In this document: positions 34,106-43,297 of the stretch, one piece after another
Numbering within the stretch: position 1 is the first letter of the stretch
Layout of the letters: the number at the start of each line of letters is the position of its first letter
From: Aurantimicrobium sp. INA4
GTDB lineage: Bacteria > Actinomycetota > Actinomycetes > Actinomycetales > Microbacteriaceae
DNA length: 64,000 nt
Assembly: GCF_027924525.1 (NCBI RefSeq)
Contig: NZ_AP027040.1
Coordinates: forward strand, 1 to 64,000
Direction: 5' to 3'
Notes under the pieces: generated by a model
Database searches by the model: none
What the model was told of the DNA's origin: nothing
What the model saw: only the letters and a program-made list of their open reading frames with translations
Made by a program: the position numbers and the translations under genes

Positions 34106-34905
34106 GCCTGAGGTATCCGTTCTTCACCAATAGTGTTTCCGCCGTCAACGGCAATGACCTGGCCGGTGATGTAACTGGCGCCCGGGGAAGCAAGCCATGC
34201 CACGGCAGAGGCAATCTCCGCGGGAGTGCCGCTGCGCAGTACAGGAACCACGCGCCCTTCGGCGGCTTCGGATTCCAATTGAGATCCAGTAGCAATCCAC
34301 CCCGGTGCCACCGCATTCGCGGTGATACCGTGAGCAGCTTCATCCACCGCAAGAGCACGCGTGAAGCCAACCATTCCCGCTTTAGCTGCGGCATAAGCCA
34401 CATCGCCACGTGTTGCCATCAACGAACCTGAAATGGAGCTGATGTTAATGATGCGTCCCCATTTGGCTGAGCGCATGAAGGGAACAACCGCCCTGGTGGC
34501 ATGAAATGCCGTGGTGAGATTCATCGCCAACGTAGCTTCCCACTGACTTGTTGACATTTCGATGCCGCCCTGTGCAATAGTGTCATCCCCAACTGTCACC
34601 ATCCCGGCATTATTGACCAGGATGGTAGCTTGAGCAGAGACATCAGCAAGAGCTTTTGACAGCGAAGCTGCCCCGTCTTCACTCTCGAGTGTGCAGACAA
34701 TCCCGAGGGCATCAATACCTTGAGCTTCCAACTCAGCCACTCGCTCATGAATGCGTTCGGTGGTGCCCGTCACAATAACGCGGGCACCGAGTTCTCCCAG
34801 CGCAACTGCACATGCAAAACCAATACCGGTTGGGCTCCCCGCACCCGTGATTAATGCAGTGCTGTTTGCCAAGCTCAAAGATGAGGGCAGATGAGGAAAA
34901 GTCAT
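34102..34905 (-). CDS. Short-chain dehydrogenase/reductase
   Basis: The 267-aa SDR has a nucleotide site TGAGSPTGIGFACAVA (a slightly expanded TGxxxGxG), NNAG, the catalytic Ser in NISSISG and the YAAAK motif (Tyr and Lys), then PGWIATG. Similar to FabG-like NAD(P)H-dependent enzymes but with an extended first glycine loop; no pathway can be named. ATG 34905 has TAGCCT 6 nt upstream and no ribosome binding site. It shares the 64-bp divergent region with the M13 peptidase gene, which has a mirror-image leaderless promoter. Confidence 0.9.
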   Translation of the reverse strand: MTFPHLPSSLSLANSTALITGAGSPTGIGFACAVALGELGARVIVTGTTERIHERVAELEAQGIDALGIVCTLESEDGAASLSKALADVSAQATILVNNAGMVTVGDDTIAQGGIEMSTSQWEATLAMNLTTAFHATRAVVPFMRSAKWGRIINISSISGSLMATRGDVAYAAAKAGMVGFTRALAVDEAAHGITANAVAPGWIATGSQLESEAAEGRVVPVLRSGTPAEIASAVAWLASPGASYITGQVIAVDGGNTIGEERIPQA

Positions 34906-34969
34906 AACTTCAGGCTACCTAACAGCGAACATGCAGATGGAGCGCTGTTCAAACTTCTAGGCTTGACCT

Positions 34970-37018
34970 ATGAGCAAAAACAGCGACCTTTCGGGAATCG
35001 ACATCATCGAATTAGATGAGAACGTTCGCCCACAAGACGATCTTTACCGTCACGTCAACGGCAAGTGGGAAGAGCGTACCCCTATCCCTGCAGACAAAGC
35101 ACGCTATGGCTCATTTCACATCCTTGCCGAGGAAGCAGAAAAGGCTGTTCGCGACATCATCATCGAAGGACAGCAAGCCCCCGAAGGAACCCAGCAGCGC
35201 ACCGTGGGTGATCTGTACACCAGTTTCATGGACACCGAACTGATCGAGTCCTTAGGTGTTGCCCCTATCGAATCTCAGCTTGCTGTTGCTTCGAACGTCG
35301 CTACGATTTCGCAGCTCTTAGACACGGTTGCCCGACTCGAACGTCAAGGCGTCGGCGGATTCCTGGAACTGTTCGTCGACAACGATCCCGGCAACCCAGA
35401 ACGCTATCTGGTTTTCGCGGAACAAGGCGGAATCAATTTGCCAGATGAAAGCTATTTCCGCGATGAGAAGTTTGCTTCTGCACGCGAGGCATACCTCAAC
35501 CACATTCAACGCATGTTTGAACTCACAGCAGAACACCTGCCCACAACTGCGGGACTCGATAACGCTGCCGTACGCGCACAACGCGTCTTTGATTTAGAGA
35601 CTGCGCTCGCCGCTGCACACTGGGACAACGTTCGCACCCGTGATTCGGTAGCAACCTATAACCCCATGACCTGGACTGAGGTGAAAGACCTTGTCGCATC
35701 CGGTGCGCGCGAAGCGATCGATCTCGAGGCGATTGTGGGATCTGACCCGAATGAGCATGTTGCCGACCTGGACTTGTGGCTCACTGCTCTCGATGCGCCT
35801 GCCGGTGCATTGGACACTGTTGTTGTCCGCGAACCAAGCTTCCTGGAAGGACTCGGTGCCCTGCTGACGCAGGAGCACCTCGAAGCATGGCGTGACTGGC
35901 TCAGCTGGAACATCATTCACTCGGCAGCTCCATTCCTGCCAGCTGCCTTTGTCTCTGAAAACTTCGACTTCTACGGACGCACCCTCACTGGAACCCCGGA
36001 ACAGCGCGAGCGCTGGAAGCGCGGAGTGTCCCTCGTTGAAGGATCCATGGGTGAAGCAGTCGGTCGGGTGTATGTGGAGCGACACTTCCCCGAGCGAGCT
36101 AAAGCAGAAATGGATGTGTTGGTTGCCAACCTTATTGAGGCCTATCGCCAGTCCATTACTGAACTGGATTGGATGAGCGAAGCAACCAGAAAGCGTGCTC
36201 TAGAAAAACTAGATAAGTTCACTCCGAAGGTTGGATACCCCGTCAAGTGGCGGGACTACTCCAGTCTCGTCGTGAGCCCCACCGATCTGGTAGGCAACAT
36301 GCGACGAGTTGCCGAGTTTGAATTCCAACGTGAACTGGGCAAGATTGGCAAGCCCATTGACCGCGACGAGTGGTTCATGACTCCTCAAACCGTCAACGCC
36401 TATTACAACCCGGGCTTTAACGAGATTGTGTTCCCGGCAGCAATCTTGCAGCCACCTTTCTTCCACCCAGATTGGGATGACGCCGCCAACTATGGCTCCA
36501 TCGGAGCCGTGATTGGCCACGAGATTGGTCACGGTTTTGATGACCAAGGCTCACGCTTTGATGGTGATGGTCTGCTGACTGACTGGTGGACGGATGAGGA
36601 CCGTGCTGCCTTTGAAGAGCGCACCAAGAGCCTCATTGATCAATACAACGCACTTTCGCCCAAGCAAGTTCCCGGCCACTTCGTCAACGGTGAACTCACC
36701 ATTGGTGAAAACATTGGTGACCTCGGTGGTCTGGCCATTGCGTGGAAGGCATACCTCATCTCGCTCAATGGTGAGGAGCCTCCGGTCATTGACGGTCTCA
36801 CCGGTGCGCAGCGCTTCTTCCTCAGCTGGGCACAGTCCTGGCAGCAGAAGGGACGAGATGAAGAAGTCATTCGTCTTCTCGCCATCGACCCCCACTCACC
36901 AAACGAATTCCGTTGCAACCAAATTGTCCGCAACATCGATGCGTTCTATGACGCTTTTGATGTTCATCCAGCTGATGAGCTCTGGCTTGATGCCAATGAG
37001 CGCGTCAGTATCTGGTAG
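34970..37018 (+). CDS. M13 family zinc metallopeptidase (PepO-like)
   Basis: The 682-aa enzyme belongs to the neprilysin/PepO family of oligopeptidases. The zinc site HEIGH is at about 516-520 (IGHEIGHGFDDQG), the third ligand in GENIGDLGGLAIAW near 580, and NAYYNPGFNEIVFPAAILQPPFF gives the substrate-binding strand. No signal peptide is seen, so it probably acts in the cytosol, as actinobacterial members do. The C-terminal VSIW is the usual family end. ATG 34970 has TAGGCT (34958-34963) 6 nt upstream; the sequence TAGGCTTGACCT before ATG nearly repeats at 47645. Confidence 0.94.
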   Translation: MSKNSDLSGIDIIELDENVRPQDDLYRHVNGKWEERTPIPADKARYGSFHILAEEAEKAVRDIIIEGQQAPEGTQQRTVGDLYTSFMDTELIESLGVAPIESQLAVASNVATISQLLDTVARLERQGVGGFLELFVDNDPGNPERYLVFAEQGGINLPDESYFRDEKFASAREAYLNHIQRMFELTAEHLPTTAGLDNAAVRAQRVFDLETALAAAHWDNVRTRDSVATYNPMTWTEVKDLVASGAREAIDLEAIVGSDPNEHVADLDLWLTALDAPAGALDTVVVREPSFLEGLGALLTQEHLEAWRDWLSWNIIHSAAPFLPAAFVSENFDFYGRTLTGTPEQRERWKRGVSLVEGSMGEAVGRVYVERHFPERAKAEMDVLVANLIEAYRQSITELDWMSEATRKRALEKLDKFTPKVGYPVKWRDYSSLVVSPTDLVGNMRRVAEFEFQRELGKIGKPIDRDEWFMTPQTVNAYYNPGFNEIVFPAAILQPPFFHPDWDDAANYGSIGAVIGHEIGHGFDDQGSRFDGDGLLTDWWTDEDRAAFEERTKSLIDQYNALSPKQVPGHFVNGELTIGENIGDLGGLAIAWKAYLISLNGEEPPVIDGLTGAQRFFLSWAQSWQQKGRDEEVIRLLAIDPHSPNEFRCNQIVRNIDAFYDAFDVHPADELWLDANERVSIW

Positions 37019-37039
37019 CCCTTAGTAAGATTGCTCCTT

Positions 37040-38425
37040 ATGGCCCCCACCTCACGTCTTGACGCTGTTATTGCTCTCGCCCAACACCGTGGCTTTGTTT
37101 TCCAAGCAGGTGAAATTTATGGCGGCTCCCGCTCCGCATGGGACTACGGCCCCTTGGGCGTTGCCCTGAAAGAGAACATCAAGAAGCAGTGGTGGAACTA
37201 CATGGTTCAGCGCCGCGACGATGTCGTTGGCTTGGACTCTTCGGTCATTCTTCCCCGTAAGGTATGGGAAGCCTCTGGTCACGTTGAAGTGTTCTCTGAC
37301 CCACTCGTGGAGTGCACCAGCTGCCATAAGCGCCACCGTGAAGATCACCTCATTGAGGCATTCGAGGAGCGCAAAGGTCGCGCCCCTGAGGGTGGCCTCG
37401 CTGAAGTTCCCTGCCCGGACTGTGGAACCCGTGGTGCATGGACTGAACCAAAGCCGTTCTCTGGTTTGCTGAAGACGTACTTAGGTCCCGTCGCCGAAGA
37501 AGCAGGTATGCACTATCTGCGCCCCGAAACGGCACAGGGCATCTTTGTGAACTTCGCCAACGTGCTGCAAGCAGCACGTATGAAGCCTCCCTTTGGTATT
37601 GGCCAGATTGGTAAGAGCTTCCGCAACGAGATCACTCCTGGAAACTTCATCTTCCGCACCCGTGAGTTTGAACAGATGGAGATGGAATTCTTCGTCGAGC
37701 CTGGAACTGACGAAGAGTGGCATCAGTACTGGATTGATCACCGCTTAGCGTGGTATGTCGACTTAGGGATCAACCCCGACAACCTGCGTCTCTACGAACA
37801 CGCCAAAGAGAAGCTTTCTCACTATTCAAAGCGCACTGTCGATATCGAGTACCGCTTCGGTTTCCAAAGCGGTGAGTTTGGTGAGCTGGAAGGTATTGCA
37901 AACCGCACTGATTTTGATCTCAAGACTCACACCGAACACTCTGGCAAAGATCTTTCCTACTTCGATCAGACCAAGAACGAGCGTTGGACCCCTTACGTTA
38001 TTGAACCTGCGGCTGGTTTGACCAGGTCCTTGATGGCATTCCTTGTCGATGCCTACGTCGAGGAAGAAGTAGAAAACGCCAAGGGCGGAACTGACAAGCG
38101 CACCGTGCTCAAACTTGATCCTCGTCTTGCACCGATCAAGGCAGCTGTGCTTCCTCTGTCTCGTAATGAACAGCTTTCTCCCATGGCCAAGGAGCTTGCT
38201 TCTGAACTGCGCCAGTCCTGGAATGTTGACTTCGATGACTCAGGTGCCATCGGACGCCGTTACCGTCGTCAAGATGAAATCGGGACGCCGTTCTGCATCA
38301 CTGTTGACTTTGAATCTCTTGAGGACAAGTCAGTGACCGTTCGTCACCGTGACACTATGGCGCAGGAGCGCATCCTCATCGAGGACCTGCACATGTATCT
38401 TGCTCTTGCCCTCAAGGGTGCATAG
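37040..38425 (+). CDS. glyS: Glycine--tRNA ligase (alpha2 type)
   Basis: The 461-aa class II synthetase charges tRNA-Gly. It has [20 protein letters not shown] near the N-terminus, [12 protein letters not shown], motif 2 [29 protein letters not shown] and motif 3 near [13 protein letters not shown]. It is the single-chain bacterial/eukaryotic-type enzyme, not the split alpha-beta form. ATG 37040 has TAAGAT 8 nt upstream. The 21-bp gap from the peptidase leaves no room for a T-box leader, so any regulation must be elsewhere. Confidence 0.96.
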   Translation: MAPTSRLDAVIALAQHRGFVFQAGEIYGGSRSAWDYGPLGVALKENIKKQWWNYMVQRRDDVVGLDSSVILPRKVWEASGHVEVFSDPLVECTSCHKRHREDHLIEAFEERKGRAPEGGLAEVPCPDCGTRGAWTEPKPFSGLLKTYLGPVAEEAGMHYLRPETAQGIFVNFANVLQAARMKPPFGIGQIGKSFRNEITPGNFIFRTREFEQMEMEFFVEPGTDEEWHQYWIDHRLAWYVDLGINPDNLRLYEHAKEKLSHYSKRTVDIEYRFGFQSGEFGELEGIANRTDFDLKTHTEHSGKDLSYFDQTKNERWTPYVIEPAAGLTRSLMAFLVDAYVEEEVENAKGGTDKRTVLKLDPRLAPIKAAVLPLSRNEQLSPMAKELASELRQSWNVDFDDSGAIGRRYRRQDEIGTPFCITVDFESLEDKSVTVRHRDTMAQERILIEDLHMYLALALKGA

Positions 38426-38439
38426 CTCACCCACGTCTT

Positions 38440-39342
38440 ATGGCAGCAGCAAAGGCTTCCTCATCACGATGTGATGTGTTGACAATTGGTAGCGACCTCG
38501 CCGCTTTCGTCGCCGCACTCGATTGTGCCCGTATTGGGCTCAAGGTTGATTTGTGGATTCCGAAGGATGCGGATTTCTCTGGACCAGCAGAGTTCTCTCA
38601 CCGGGCTGGAATTGTTGCTGCGGTTCTTGATGACCTCGGCGTTGACTACGAGATTGTGATTCCCGCCAAGGGCGAGGAAGAGATCTGTGGCATCCCCGCC
38701 AATCCGTTTTCCCCTGCCGTTCGCGCCGCTGTGGGATGGTCGGGCGCCTGGAGAATCTATCTTGACCGCATTAAGCCAGTGCTCACCATTGGCAATGAAA
38801 CCAATCTCGGCACGCTTGTTTCGCAGCGCTTGGGCGAGGGTGCACTGACCAAACTAGTGAACCCTGTGACCACACAGCGTTATGGCTATCCAGCACAAGA
38901 ACTTACAGTTGATGCAGTTGCGCCGGGTCTTGCTCAGGCGCTGACTCGCGGCGGCTCGCTGAGCAACGCAGTGGTGGAGCTCATGTTGGCTGATCACCGA
39001 ATTGTTGAACGTGTGATTGTTCCAGGCGGTCAACAAGCAATTCTTGACGCTGTGATTGCCAAGATGGACTACTTCGCCGAAAAGGTGACGCGGGTCGCGG
39101 ACCCAACCAAGAAACTGGCATCTGCCTGGAAGAAAGCGGGAGTTATTCTTGCGGACTTCGGTGACGTTTCCATTCCCGAAGAAATTGATCCCGAACGCAT
39201 CGCTGAGGTAGGAATTTCCTCGAAACTCCCAGGTTTAGAGAGCGCTATCCCAGCTTCACAGCATGCCGCCTTGGGCATGAGAAGGGTGCTTTTGAGTGAC
39301 CCTGAAAAACCTCCCATTGGGACTCTCAGCTTCGAGGGATAG
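38440..39342 (+). CDS. Degenerate FAD-dependent oxidoreductase-like protein
   Basis: The 300-aa protein looks like the protoporphyrinogen-oxidase/amine-oxidase fold: an N-terminal beta-alpha-beta CDVLTIGSDLAAFVAALDCARIG, and a central segment (VNPVTTQRYGYPAQELTVDA.. RGGSLSNAVVELML) resembling the substrate domain. However, the dinucleotide motif lacks the usual GxGxxG glycines and the C-terminal FAD-binding part is missing (family length is 450 or more). It may be a non-catalytic relative. It sits 14 bp after glyS. hemD is 1.2 kb downstream, but no link is shown. Confidence 0.6.
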   Translation: MAAAKASSSRCDVLTIGSDLAAFVAALDCARIGLKVDLWIPKDADFSGPAEFSHRAGIVAAVLDDLGVDYEIVIPAKGEEEICGIPANPFSPAVRAAVGWSGAWRIYLDRIKPVLTIGNETNLGTLVSQRLGEGALTKLVNPVTTQRYGYPAQELTVDAVAPGLAQALTRGGSLSNAVVELMLADHRIVERVIVPGGQQAILDAVIAKMDYFAEKVTRVADPTKKLASAWKKAGVILADFGDVSIPEEIDPERIAEVGISSKLPGLESAIPASQHAALGMRRVLLSDPEKPPIGTLSFEG

Positions 39343-39391
39343 GCTAGAGATGCAACATATGCGATTTTCGACATATTGAACGGAAGAAATC

Positions 39392-39727
39392 ATGAAGGGC
39401 AAGCTCCTTTTCATTGCAGGTCTCGCAATTGGCTACGTCTTTGGCACCCGTGCGGGCCGTCGACGCTACGAGCAGATTAAGTCTGCCGCCCAGAACATCT
39501 GGGAGTCAGAGCCCGTTCAGTGGTCAGTCAAACAAGCGCAAGACGCTGTCGGCGATGTCGCTGAAGAGGCGCTCACCGTCGCAAAGCGCGTGATCCACCA
39601 GGTCACCGGTGAGAAGCCCGCCGCCAAGAAGGCACCAGCCAAGAAGCCCGCTGCGAAGAAAGCTCCAACCGAGCCCACAGCAAAAATGGCCGCACCAAAA
39701 ACTGAACCTAAGCCTGCCGCGAAGTAA
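39392..39727 (+). CDS. YtxH-like protein with histone-H1-like Lys/Ala tail
   Basis: The 111-aa protein has an N-terminal hydrophobic stretch (KLLFIAGLAIGYVFGTRAGRR), an amphipathic helix region, and a C-terminal tail of Lys/Ala/Pro repeats (PAAKKAPAKKPAAKKAP) from about 74 on. The first part resembles YtxH-type stress-envelope proteins; the tail resembles histone-H1-like or mycobacterial HupB tails. ATG 39392 has CGGAAG as ribosome binding site. It heads a three-gene operon with the two membrane proteins that follow (2-bp gap). Function unknown. Confidence 0.78.
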   Translation: MKGKLLFIAGLAIGYVFGTRAGRRRYEQIKSAAQNIWESEPVQWSVKQAQDAVGDVAEEALTVAKRVIHQVTGEKPAAKKAPAKKPAAKKAPTEPTAKMAAPKTEPKPAAK

Positions 39728-39729
39728 CC

Positions 39730-40152
39730 ATGTCTGCGTCTCAACCGTCAAATAAGGAATCGTCAGAGAAGTCCCTGTTTACGCTGCTGCGTGAATTGCC
39801 CGGCATTCTGATGGATCTGCTGCAGGCAGAGTTTGAACAGTTCAAGCGTGAGATGGCACGCAAGCTCAAGAACTTGGGCGTCGGAGCCGTTCTTATTCTT
39901 ATTGCCGTGACGCTGCTCAGCTTCCTGGCTTTCACTCTGCTGCTAGCTGGCATTTTCGCGCTGGCGCTTGTTATGCCAGCTTGGGCAGCAGCACTGACCG
40001 TTGCCGGCATTCTTGTGGTGATCATCGCCATCTTGGTGGGGGTTGCTGCTATGCAATTCAAAAAGGGTAGCCCTCCTTTGCCGACCGAAACTTTTGACAG
40101 TGTCGTGAAAGACGCTCATGCCTTCAAGGGAGATGACAACAATGGCATCTAA
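39730..40152 (+). CDS. Phage-holin-like membrane protein (DUF1469 / holin III superfamily)
   Basis: The 140-aa protein has an amphipathic N-terminal helix (LLRELPGILMDLLQAEFEQF) and two membrane segments (about 52-80 and 84-112), the pattern of the actinobacterial holin-III superfamily. Despite the name it is a chromosomal housekeeping gene, usually next to DUF3618, as here. No lysin or phage gene lies nearby. It overlaps the next gene by 11 bp. Function in membrane or stress physiology is unproven. Confidence 0.82.
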   Translation: MSASQPSNKESSEKSLFTLLRELPGILMDLLQAEFEQFKREMARKLKNLGVGAVLILIAVTLLSFLAFTLLLAGIFALALVMPAWAAALTVAGILVVIIAILVGVAAMQFKKGSPPLPTETFDSVVKDAHAFKGDDNNGI

Positions 40153-40456
40153 CCCTCAGTTGAAAAAGGTCTCAGAAGAAGAGTTTTATGCAGAGCCTTC
40201 ATACGTTTCTACTCTGAGCAACACAGAACTCCAGGAGCACCTCAGCGCAACACGGAACAAGCTTTCTGAAACACTCGACGGACTTGAAGATAAAGCCAAC
40301 GTCCCGAAGCAGCTCGGTAAGGCGAAAGATCGTCTCCAGGCACGCTTCATGGTGATGCGAGAAGAACAACCTCTTGTGTTGCTGGGCATTGGCGTGGGAG
40401 CCGTGGCTCTTGCTGGCGCCATCATCGCGGGCGTAATTCGTTCAGCACGGAAGTAG
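40142..40456 (+). CDS. DUF3618 family protein
   Basis: The 104-aa protein has the DUF3618 core (LQEHLSATRNKLSETLDGLEDKAN) and a C-terminal membrane helix (about 75-97). ATG 40142 is chosen, with GGGAG at about 40128-40132 as ribosome binding site inside the holin-like gene; a start 24 bp earlier is less likely. The YtxH-like, holin-like and DUF3618 genes form a conserved actinobacterial envelope operon of unknown role. Confidence 0.82.
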   Translation: MASNPQLKKVSEEEFYAEPSYVSTLSNTELQEHLSATRNKLSETLDGLEDKANVPKQLGKAKDRLQARFMVMREEQPLVLLGIGVGAVALAGAIIAGVIRSARK

Positions 40457-40540
40457 CGCCCGAACACCTAGGTCATTAATGGCCGGTCAGCGGTTTCTTC
40501 AGTTTGTTGTCTGGAGCAACAGAGGAGCACAATAGAGGCG

Positions 40541-41329
40541 ATGTCATTTACCTCACCTATTGAGACGCGCCCTCTGTATGGGCATCGCGTCCTTGTACCT
40601 CGCGGTGGACCCTGGGGCGACTCTGTCGCATCAGCTCTCCGCGCTAAAGGTGCATCAGCGGTAATTGCACCCATGGTGAACTTTGCTCCAACCGATGATG
40701 CCCCTGCGCTTGATGCTGCACTGAAGTCGTTAGCTGCAGGTGAATTCGACTGGGTCACATTAACGAGTGCAACAACAGTCGATGTTCTCTCGGCACACCA
40801 GGCGGTCATTCCTGCCAGCACCAAGGTGGCATGTGTTGGTGAAACAACGGCTACCGCTTTGGCGGCTGCTGGCTACAAAGCGGACCTTGCACCCAGCGAA
40901 GAGAACACCGCTCACGGCTTGCTCGAAGAGTGGACTGCTGCAACCGGTGGCGTCATTCCTCTTCGTGTTCTCACTCTGCGCTCACAGATTGCGCTTCCTG
41001 TTTTGACCGAAGGATTGATTCGTATCGGCCACGATGTTCACTCCGTGGTGGCATACCGTTCTGTCGGTGTTGATGTGTCCGAGGGTGTCATCAATGATGT
41101 TCGCCAGGGAAAGTTCAGTGCCATTCTTGTGACGTCGGGTTCTGTTGCAGAACAGATCTCGCTTCAGATAGGCGAAATTCCCGAGAAGACCTTCACGGCA
41201 GCAACTGGTCCTCGCACTGCAAAGGATGCGCGTTCATTTGGTTTGCGGATTGATGCCATCGCAGATGAAATCAATATTGAATCAATGGTCGACCTTCTCG
41301 TCGACCACGCTTTGAAGACTAAGCCCTAA
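40541..41329 (+). CDS. hemD: Uroporphyrinogen-III synthase
   Basis: The 262-aa protein has the bilobed HemD pattern: N-terminal [27 protein letters not shown]-like [29 protein letters not shown] linking the lobes, then VVAYRSV and [12 protein letters not shown] in the second. It closes hydroxymethylbilane to uroporphyrinogen III in haem and sirohaem synthesis. HemD sequences diverge strongly, so the assignment rests on this pattern. No other haem gene is in the window. Its 3' end overlaps the convergent trhO gene by 11 bp. Confidence 0.85.
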   Translation: MSFTSPIETRPLYGHRVLVPRGGPWGDSVASALRAKGASAVIAPMVNFAPTDDAPALDAALKSLAAGEFDWVTLTSATTVDVLSAHQAVIPASTKVACVGETTATALAAAGYKADLAPSEENTAHGLLEEWTAATGGVIPLRVLTLRSQIALPVLTEGLIRIGHDVHSVVAYRSVGVDVSEGVINDVRQGKFSAILVTSGSVAEQISLQIGEIPEKTFTAATGPRTAKDARSFGLRIDAIADEINIESMVDLLVDHALKTKP

Positions 41330-42224
41330 TGTTGGCGTGCTCGTCACAGTAGACGGGCTTGGCTGCACATTCCTCGCAAACAACCATTTGTTCGCGGCAG
41401 GATTTGTCGACACAGTTGACCATGTGGTTGGACTTGGTTCCACAGCTCGTGCAGGTGCCTAAGAGTTTGACGTCAGGAGCGAAGTCCATGGTGATGCGCT
41501 TGTCGAAGACATAAAGCGAGCCTTCCCAGAGTCCCTGGTTTCCGCGGGCTTCGCCATAGCGAACGATGCCACCATCGATTTGGTAGACCTCCTTGAAGCC
41601 GCGGGCCTTCATGATGGGGGTGAGGATCTCGCAACGAATTCCACCTGTGCAGTAGGTGACGATGGGCTTGTCTTTGATGTGGTCGTATTTGCCACTTTCA
41701 AGTTCACGCACGAAGTCTTGTGTGGTCATCACGTCAGGAACGATCGCGTTCTTGAAACGACCAATCTCTGCTTCCCAGGCATTGCGTCCGTCGAAGAAGA
41801 GGACTTCGTCACCACGCTCTGCCACGAGGGCATCAAGCTCGTGGGGTTTGAGCTTTTTCCCGCCGCCAACGATTCCGCGGTTGTTCACTTCGATTTCGTC
41901 GGGCACTCCAAAAGCAACAATCTCAGGACGTGCCTTCACGCTGAGTTTGGGGAAATCGAGGCTCAGGCCGTTTTCGTCAAGCCCTGTGCCATCACTCCAC
42001 TTGGCATCCATCTTTTTGAAGCCGGGGTATTCCTTTGTTTTGCGCAAGTACATCTTGACGTTGTCGAGGTCACCGCCAACGGTTCCGTTGATGCCGTGCT
42101 TCGAGATAAGGATGCGTCCACGCAGGTTCAAGCTTTCACACAGGTCACGCTGCCAGAGACGAATTGCATCAGGGTCAGCAATGGGGGTGAATGCGTAGTA
42201 GAGAAGAACTTTGGGAACTGCCAT
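41319..42224 (-). CDS. trhO: tRNA uridine(34) hydroxylase TrhO (rhodanese family)
   Basis: The 301-aa protein matches UPF0176/TrhO, which makes 5-hydroxyuridine at the tRNA wobble position using O2 or prephenate chemistry. Seen: N-terminal [28 protein letters not shown], the rhodanese domain with [13 protein letters not shown] and active-site Cys in [11 protein letters not shown], and a C-terminal Cys-rich zinc-type tail (CTSCG, CVDKSC, CEECA). The start ATG 42224 is chosen over one 36 bp upstream because it begins the conserved sequence; TACCCT is 7 nt upstream. Divergent from the zinc operon. Confidence 0.92.
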   Translation of the reverse strand: MAVPKVLLYYAFTPIADPDAIRLWQRDLCESLNLRGRILISKHGINGTVGGDLDNVKMYLRKTKEYPGFKKMDAKWSDGTGLDENGLSLDFPKLSVKARPEIVAFGVPDEIEVNNRGIVGGGKKLKPHELDALVAERGDEVLFFDGRNAWEAEIGRFKNAIVPDVMTTQDFVRELESGKYDHIKDKPIVTYCTGGIRCEILTPIMKARGFKEVYQIDGGIVRYGEARGNQGLWEGSLYVFDKRITMDFAPDVKLLGTCTSCGTKSNHMVNCVDKSCREQMVVCEECAAKPVYCDEHANIRA

Positions 42225-42267
42225 GTGTATAAGGGTACGCGCCCTCGGCGAACATCGCACTATTCAT

Positions 42268-42286
42268 ATTGACAATCATTCTCAAT
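42268..42286. promoter_or_regulatory. Zur-box-like operator at the zinc operon promoter
   Basis: ATTGACAATCATTCTCAAT is an inverted repeat (ATTGA.AAT-C-ATT.TCAAT) like the TGAnAATnATTnTCA type boxes of Fur/Zur proteins. It contains TTGACA (42269-42274), which can serve as -35 to TAGCTT (42293-42298, 18-bp spacer). GTG 42305 follows the -10 by 6 nt. Zur binding here would block polymerase when zinc is plentiful. zur is the last gene of the operon. Confidence 0.75.
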
Positions 42287-42304
42287 AAGGATTAGCTTGG
42301 TAAC

Positions 42305-43297
42305 GTGAAAAAAGTAGCCGCTCTCATTGCCCTTGCACTAGGTGCACTCAGTCTGAGTGCCTGCAGTGCACCCGCCGAGAACCCTGAAGGACTGAGCATT
42401 GTTGCAACAACAACGCAAGTCACTGAATTCACCAGCACCATAGTTGGCTCCGAAGGAACTGTCACCGGACTGATTCAGCCCAATCAGAGTGCTCACTCTT
42501 TTGACCCTTCGGCCAAACAACTGTTGCTGCTATCTCAAGCTGATGCCGTAGTCATGAACGGTGCTGATCTTGAACCGTGGCTCCAAGATGCACTAGATGC
42601 CGCTAACTTCCAAGGCGAGATCATCGACGCCTCAACCGGAATCGAACTGCTAGCTGCAGGCGAATCTGAAGAAGATCACGCTGCGCATGCCGAAGATGAA
42701 CACAATCACGGTGAGGGAGATCCGCATGTGTGGACGTCCCCTGCCAATGCTGAAGTAATGGTCTCGAACATCGCAACAGGACTTACAGCCCTGCCTGAGG
42801 TAACTGACCAGATGCAGGCAACCTTTGAGGCAAATGCCACTGCGTATAACCAACAACTGACCATCTTGGATGAGTGGATTGTGGCGAACTTTGCACAAGT
42901 TCCCGAGGCACAGCGACTGCTGGTTACCAACCACGACGCATTTACCTACTTTGTTGATGCATACGGCATCACTTTCCTGGGTTCCATCATCCCGAGCTTC
43001 GACGACAATGCTGAACCAAGCGCTGCAGAACTTGATGCGCTTATTGCTCTCATTAAGGAGTCCGGTGCAACAGCAGTCTTCTCGGAAAGCTCTATCTCCC
43101 CCAAGCTCGCAGAAACCATTGGCACAGAAGCAGGGGTGAAGGTGTATTCAGGTGAAGATGCACTCTATTCAGATTCACTCGGTGTTGCCGGTTCGGAAGG
43201 GGAAACCTACATCAAAGCAACAATTCATAATGTGACCAAGCTGATGGAAGCATGGGGATACCCCGTGCTTCCAGTTCCCGCTGAGCTAGCCTCATGA
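42305..43297 (+). CDS. znuA: Zinc ABC transporter substrate-binding lipoprotein
   Basis: The 330-aa cluster A-I binding protein has a lipoprotein signal (lipobox LSAC, Cys at about 20), metal ligands in QSAHSFDPSAKQ and GDPHVWTSPANAE, VTNHDAFTYF, and an acidic His-rich loop (EEDHAAHAEDEHNHGEGD) typical of zinc rather than manganese carriers. It captures zinc outside the membrane for the downstream ABC proteins. GTG 42305 is placed 6 nt after the -10; no ribosome binding site. It overlaps the ATPase gene by 4 bp. Zinc is favoured over manganese by the loop and the downstream regulator. Confidence 0.92.
   Translation: MKKVAALIALALGALSLSACSAPAENPEGLSIVATTTQVTEFTSTIVGSEGTVTGLIQPNQSAHSFDPSAKQLLLLSQADAVVMNGADLEPWLQDALDAANFQGEIIDASTGIELLAAGESEEDHAAHAEDEHNHGEGDPHVWTSPANAEVMVSNIATGLTALPEVTDQMQATFEANATAYNQQLTILDEWIVANFAQVPEAQRLLVTNHDAFTYFVDAYGITFLGSIIPSFDDNAEPSAAELDALIALIKESGATAVFSESSISPKLAETIGTEAGVKVYSGEDALYSDSLGVAGSEGETYIKATIHNVTKLMEAWGYPVLPVPAELAS

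Noticed and set aside
37019..37039. T-box riboswitch before glyS
   Set aside because: The gap to the peptidase gene is only 21 bp and the promoter looks leaderless; no leader can fit.
39730..40152. Possible prophage remnant from two 'holin' family proteins (also 55488-55886)
   Set aside because: Both are chromosomal membrane families named after holins; no integrase, capsid, lysin or att repeats are near.
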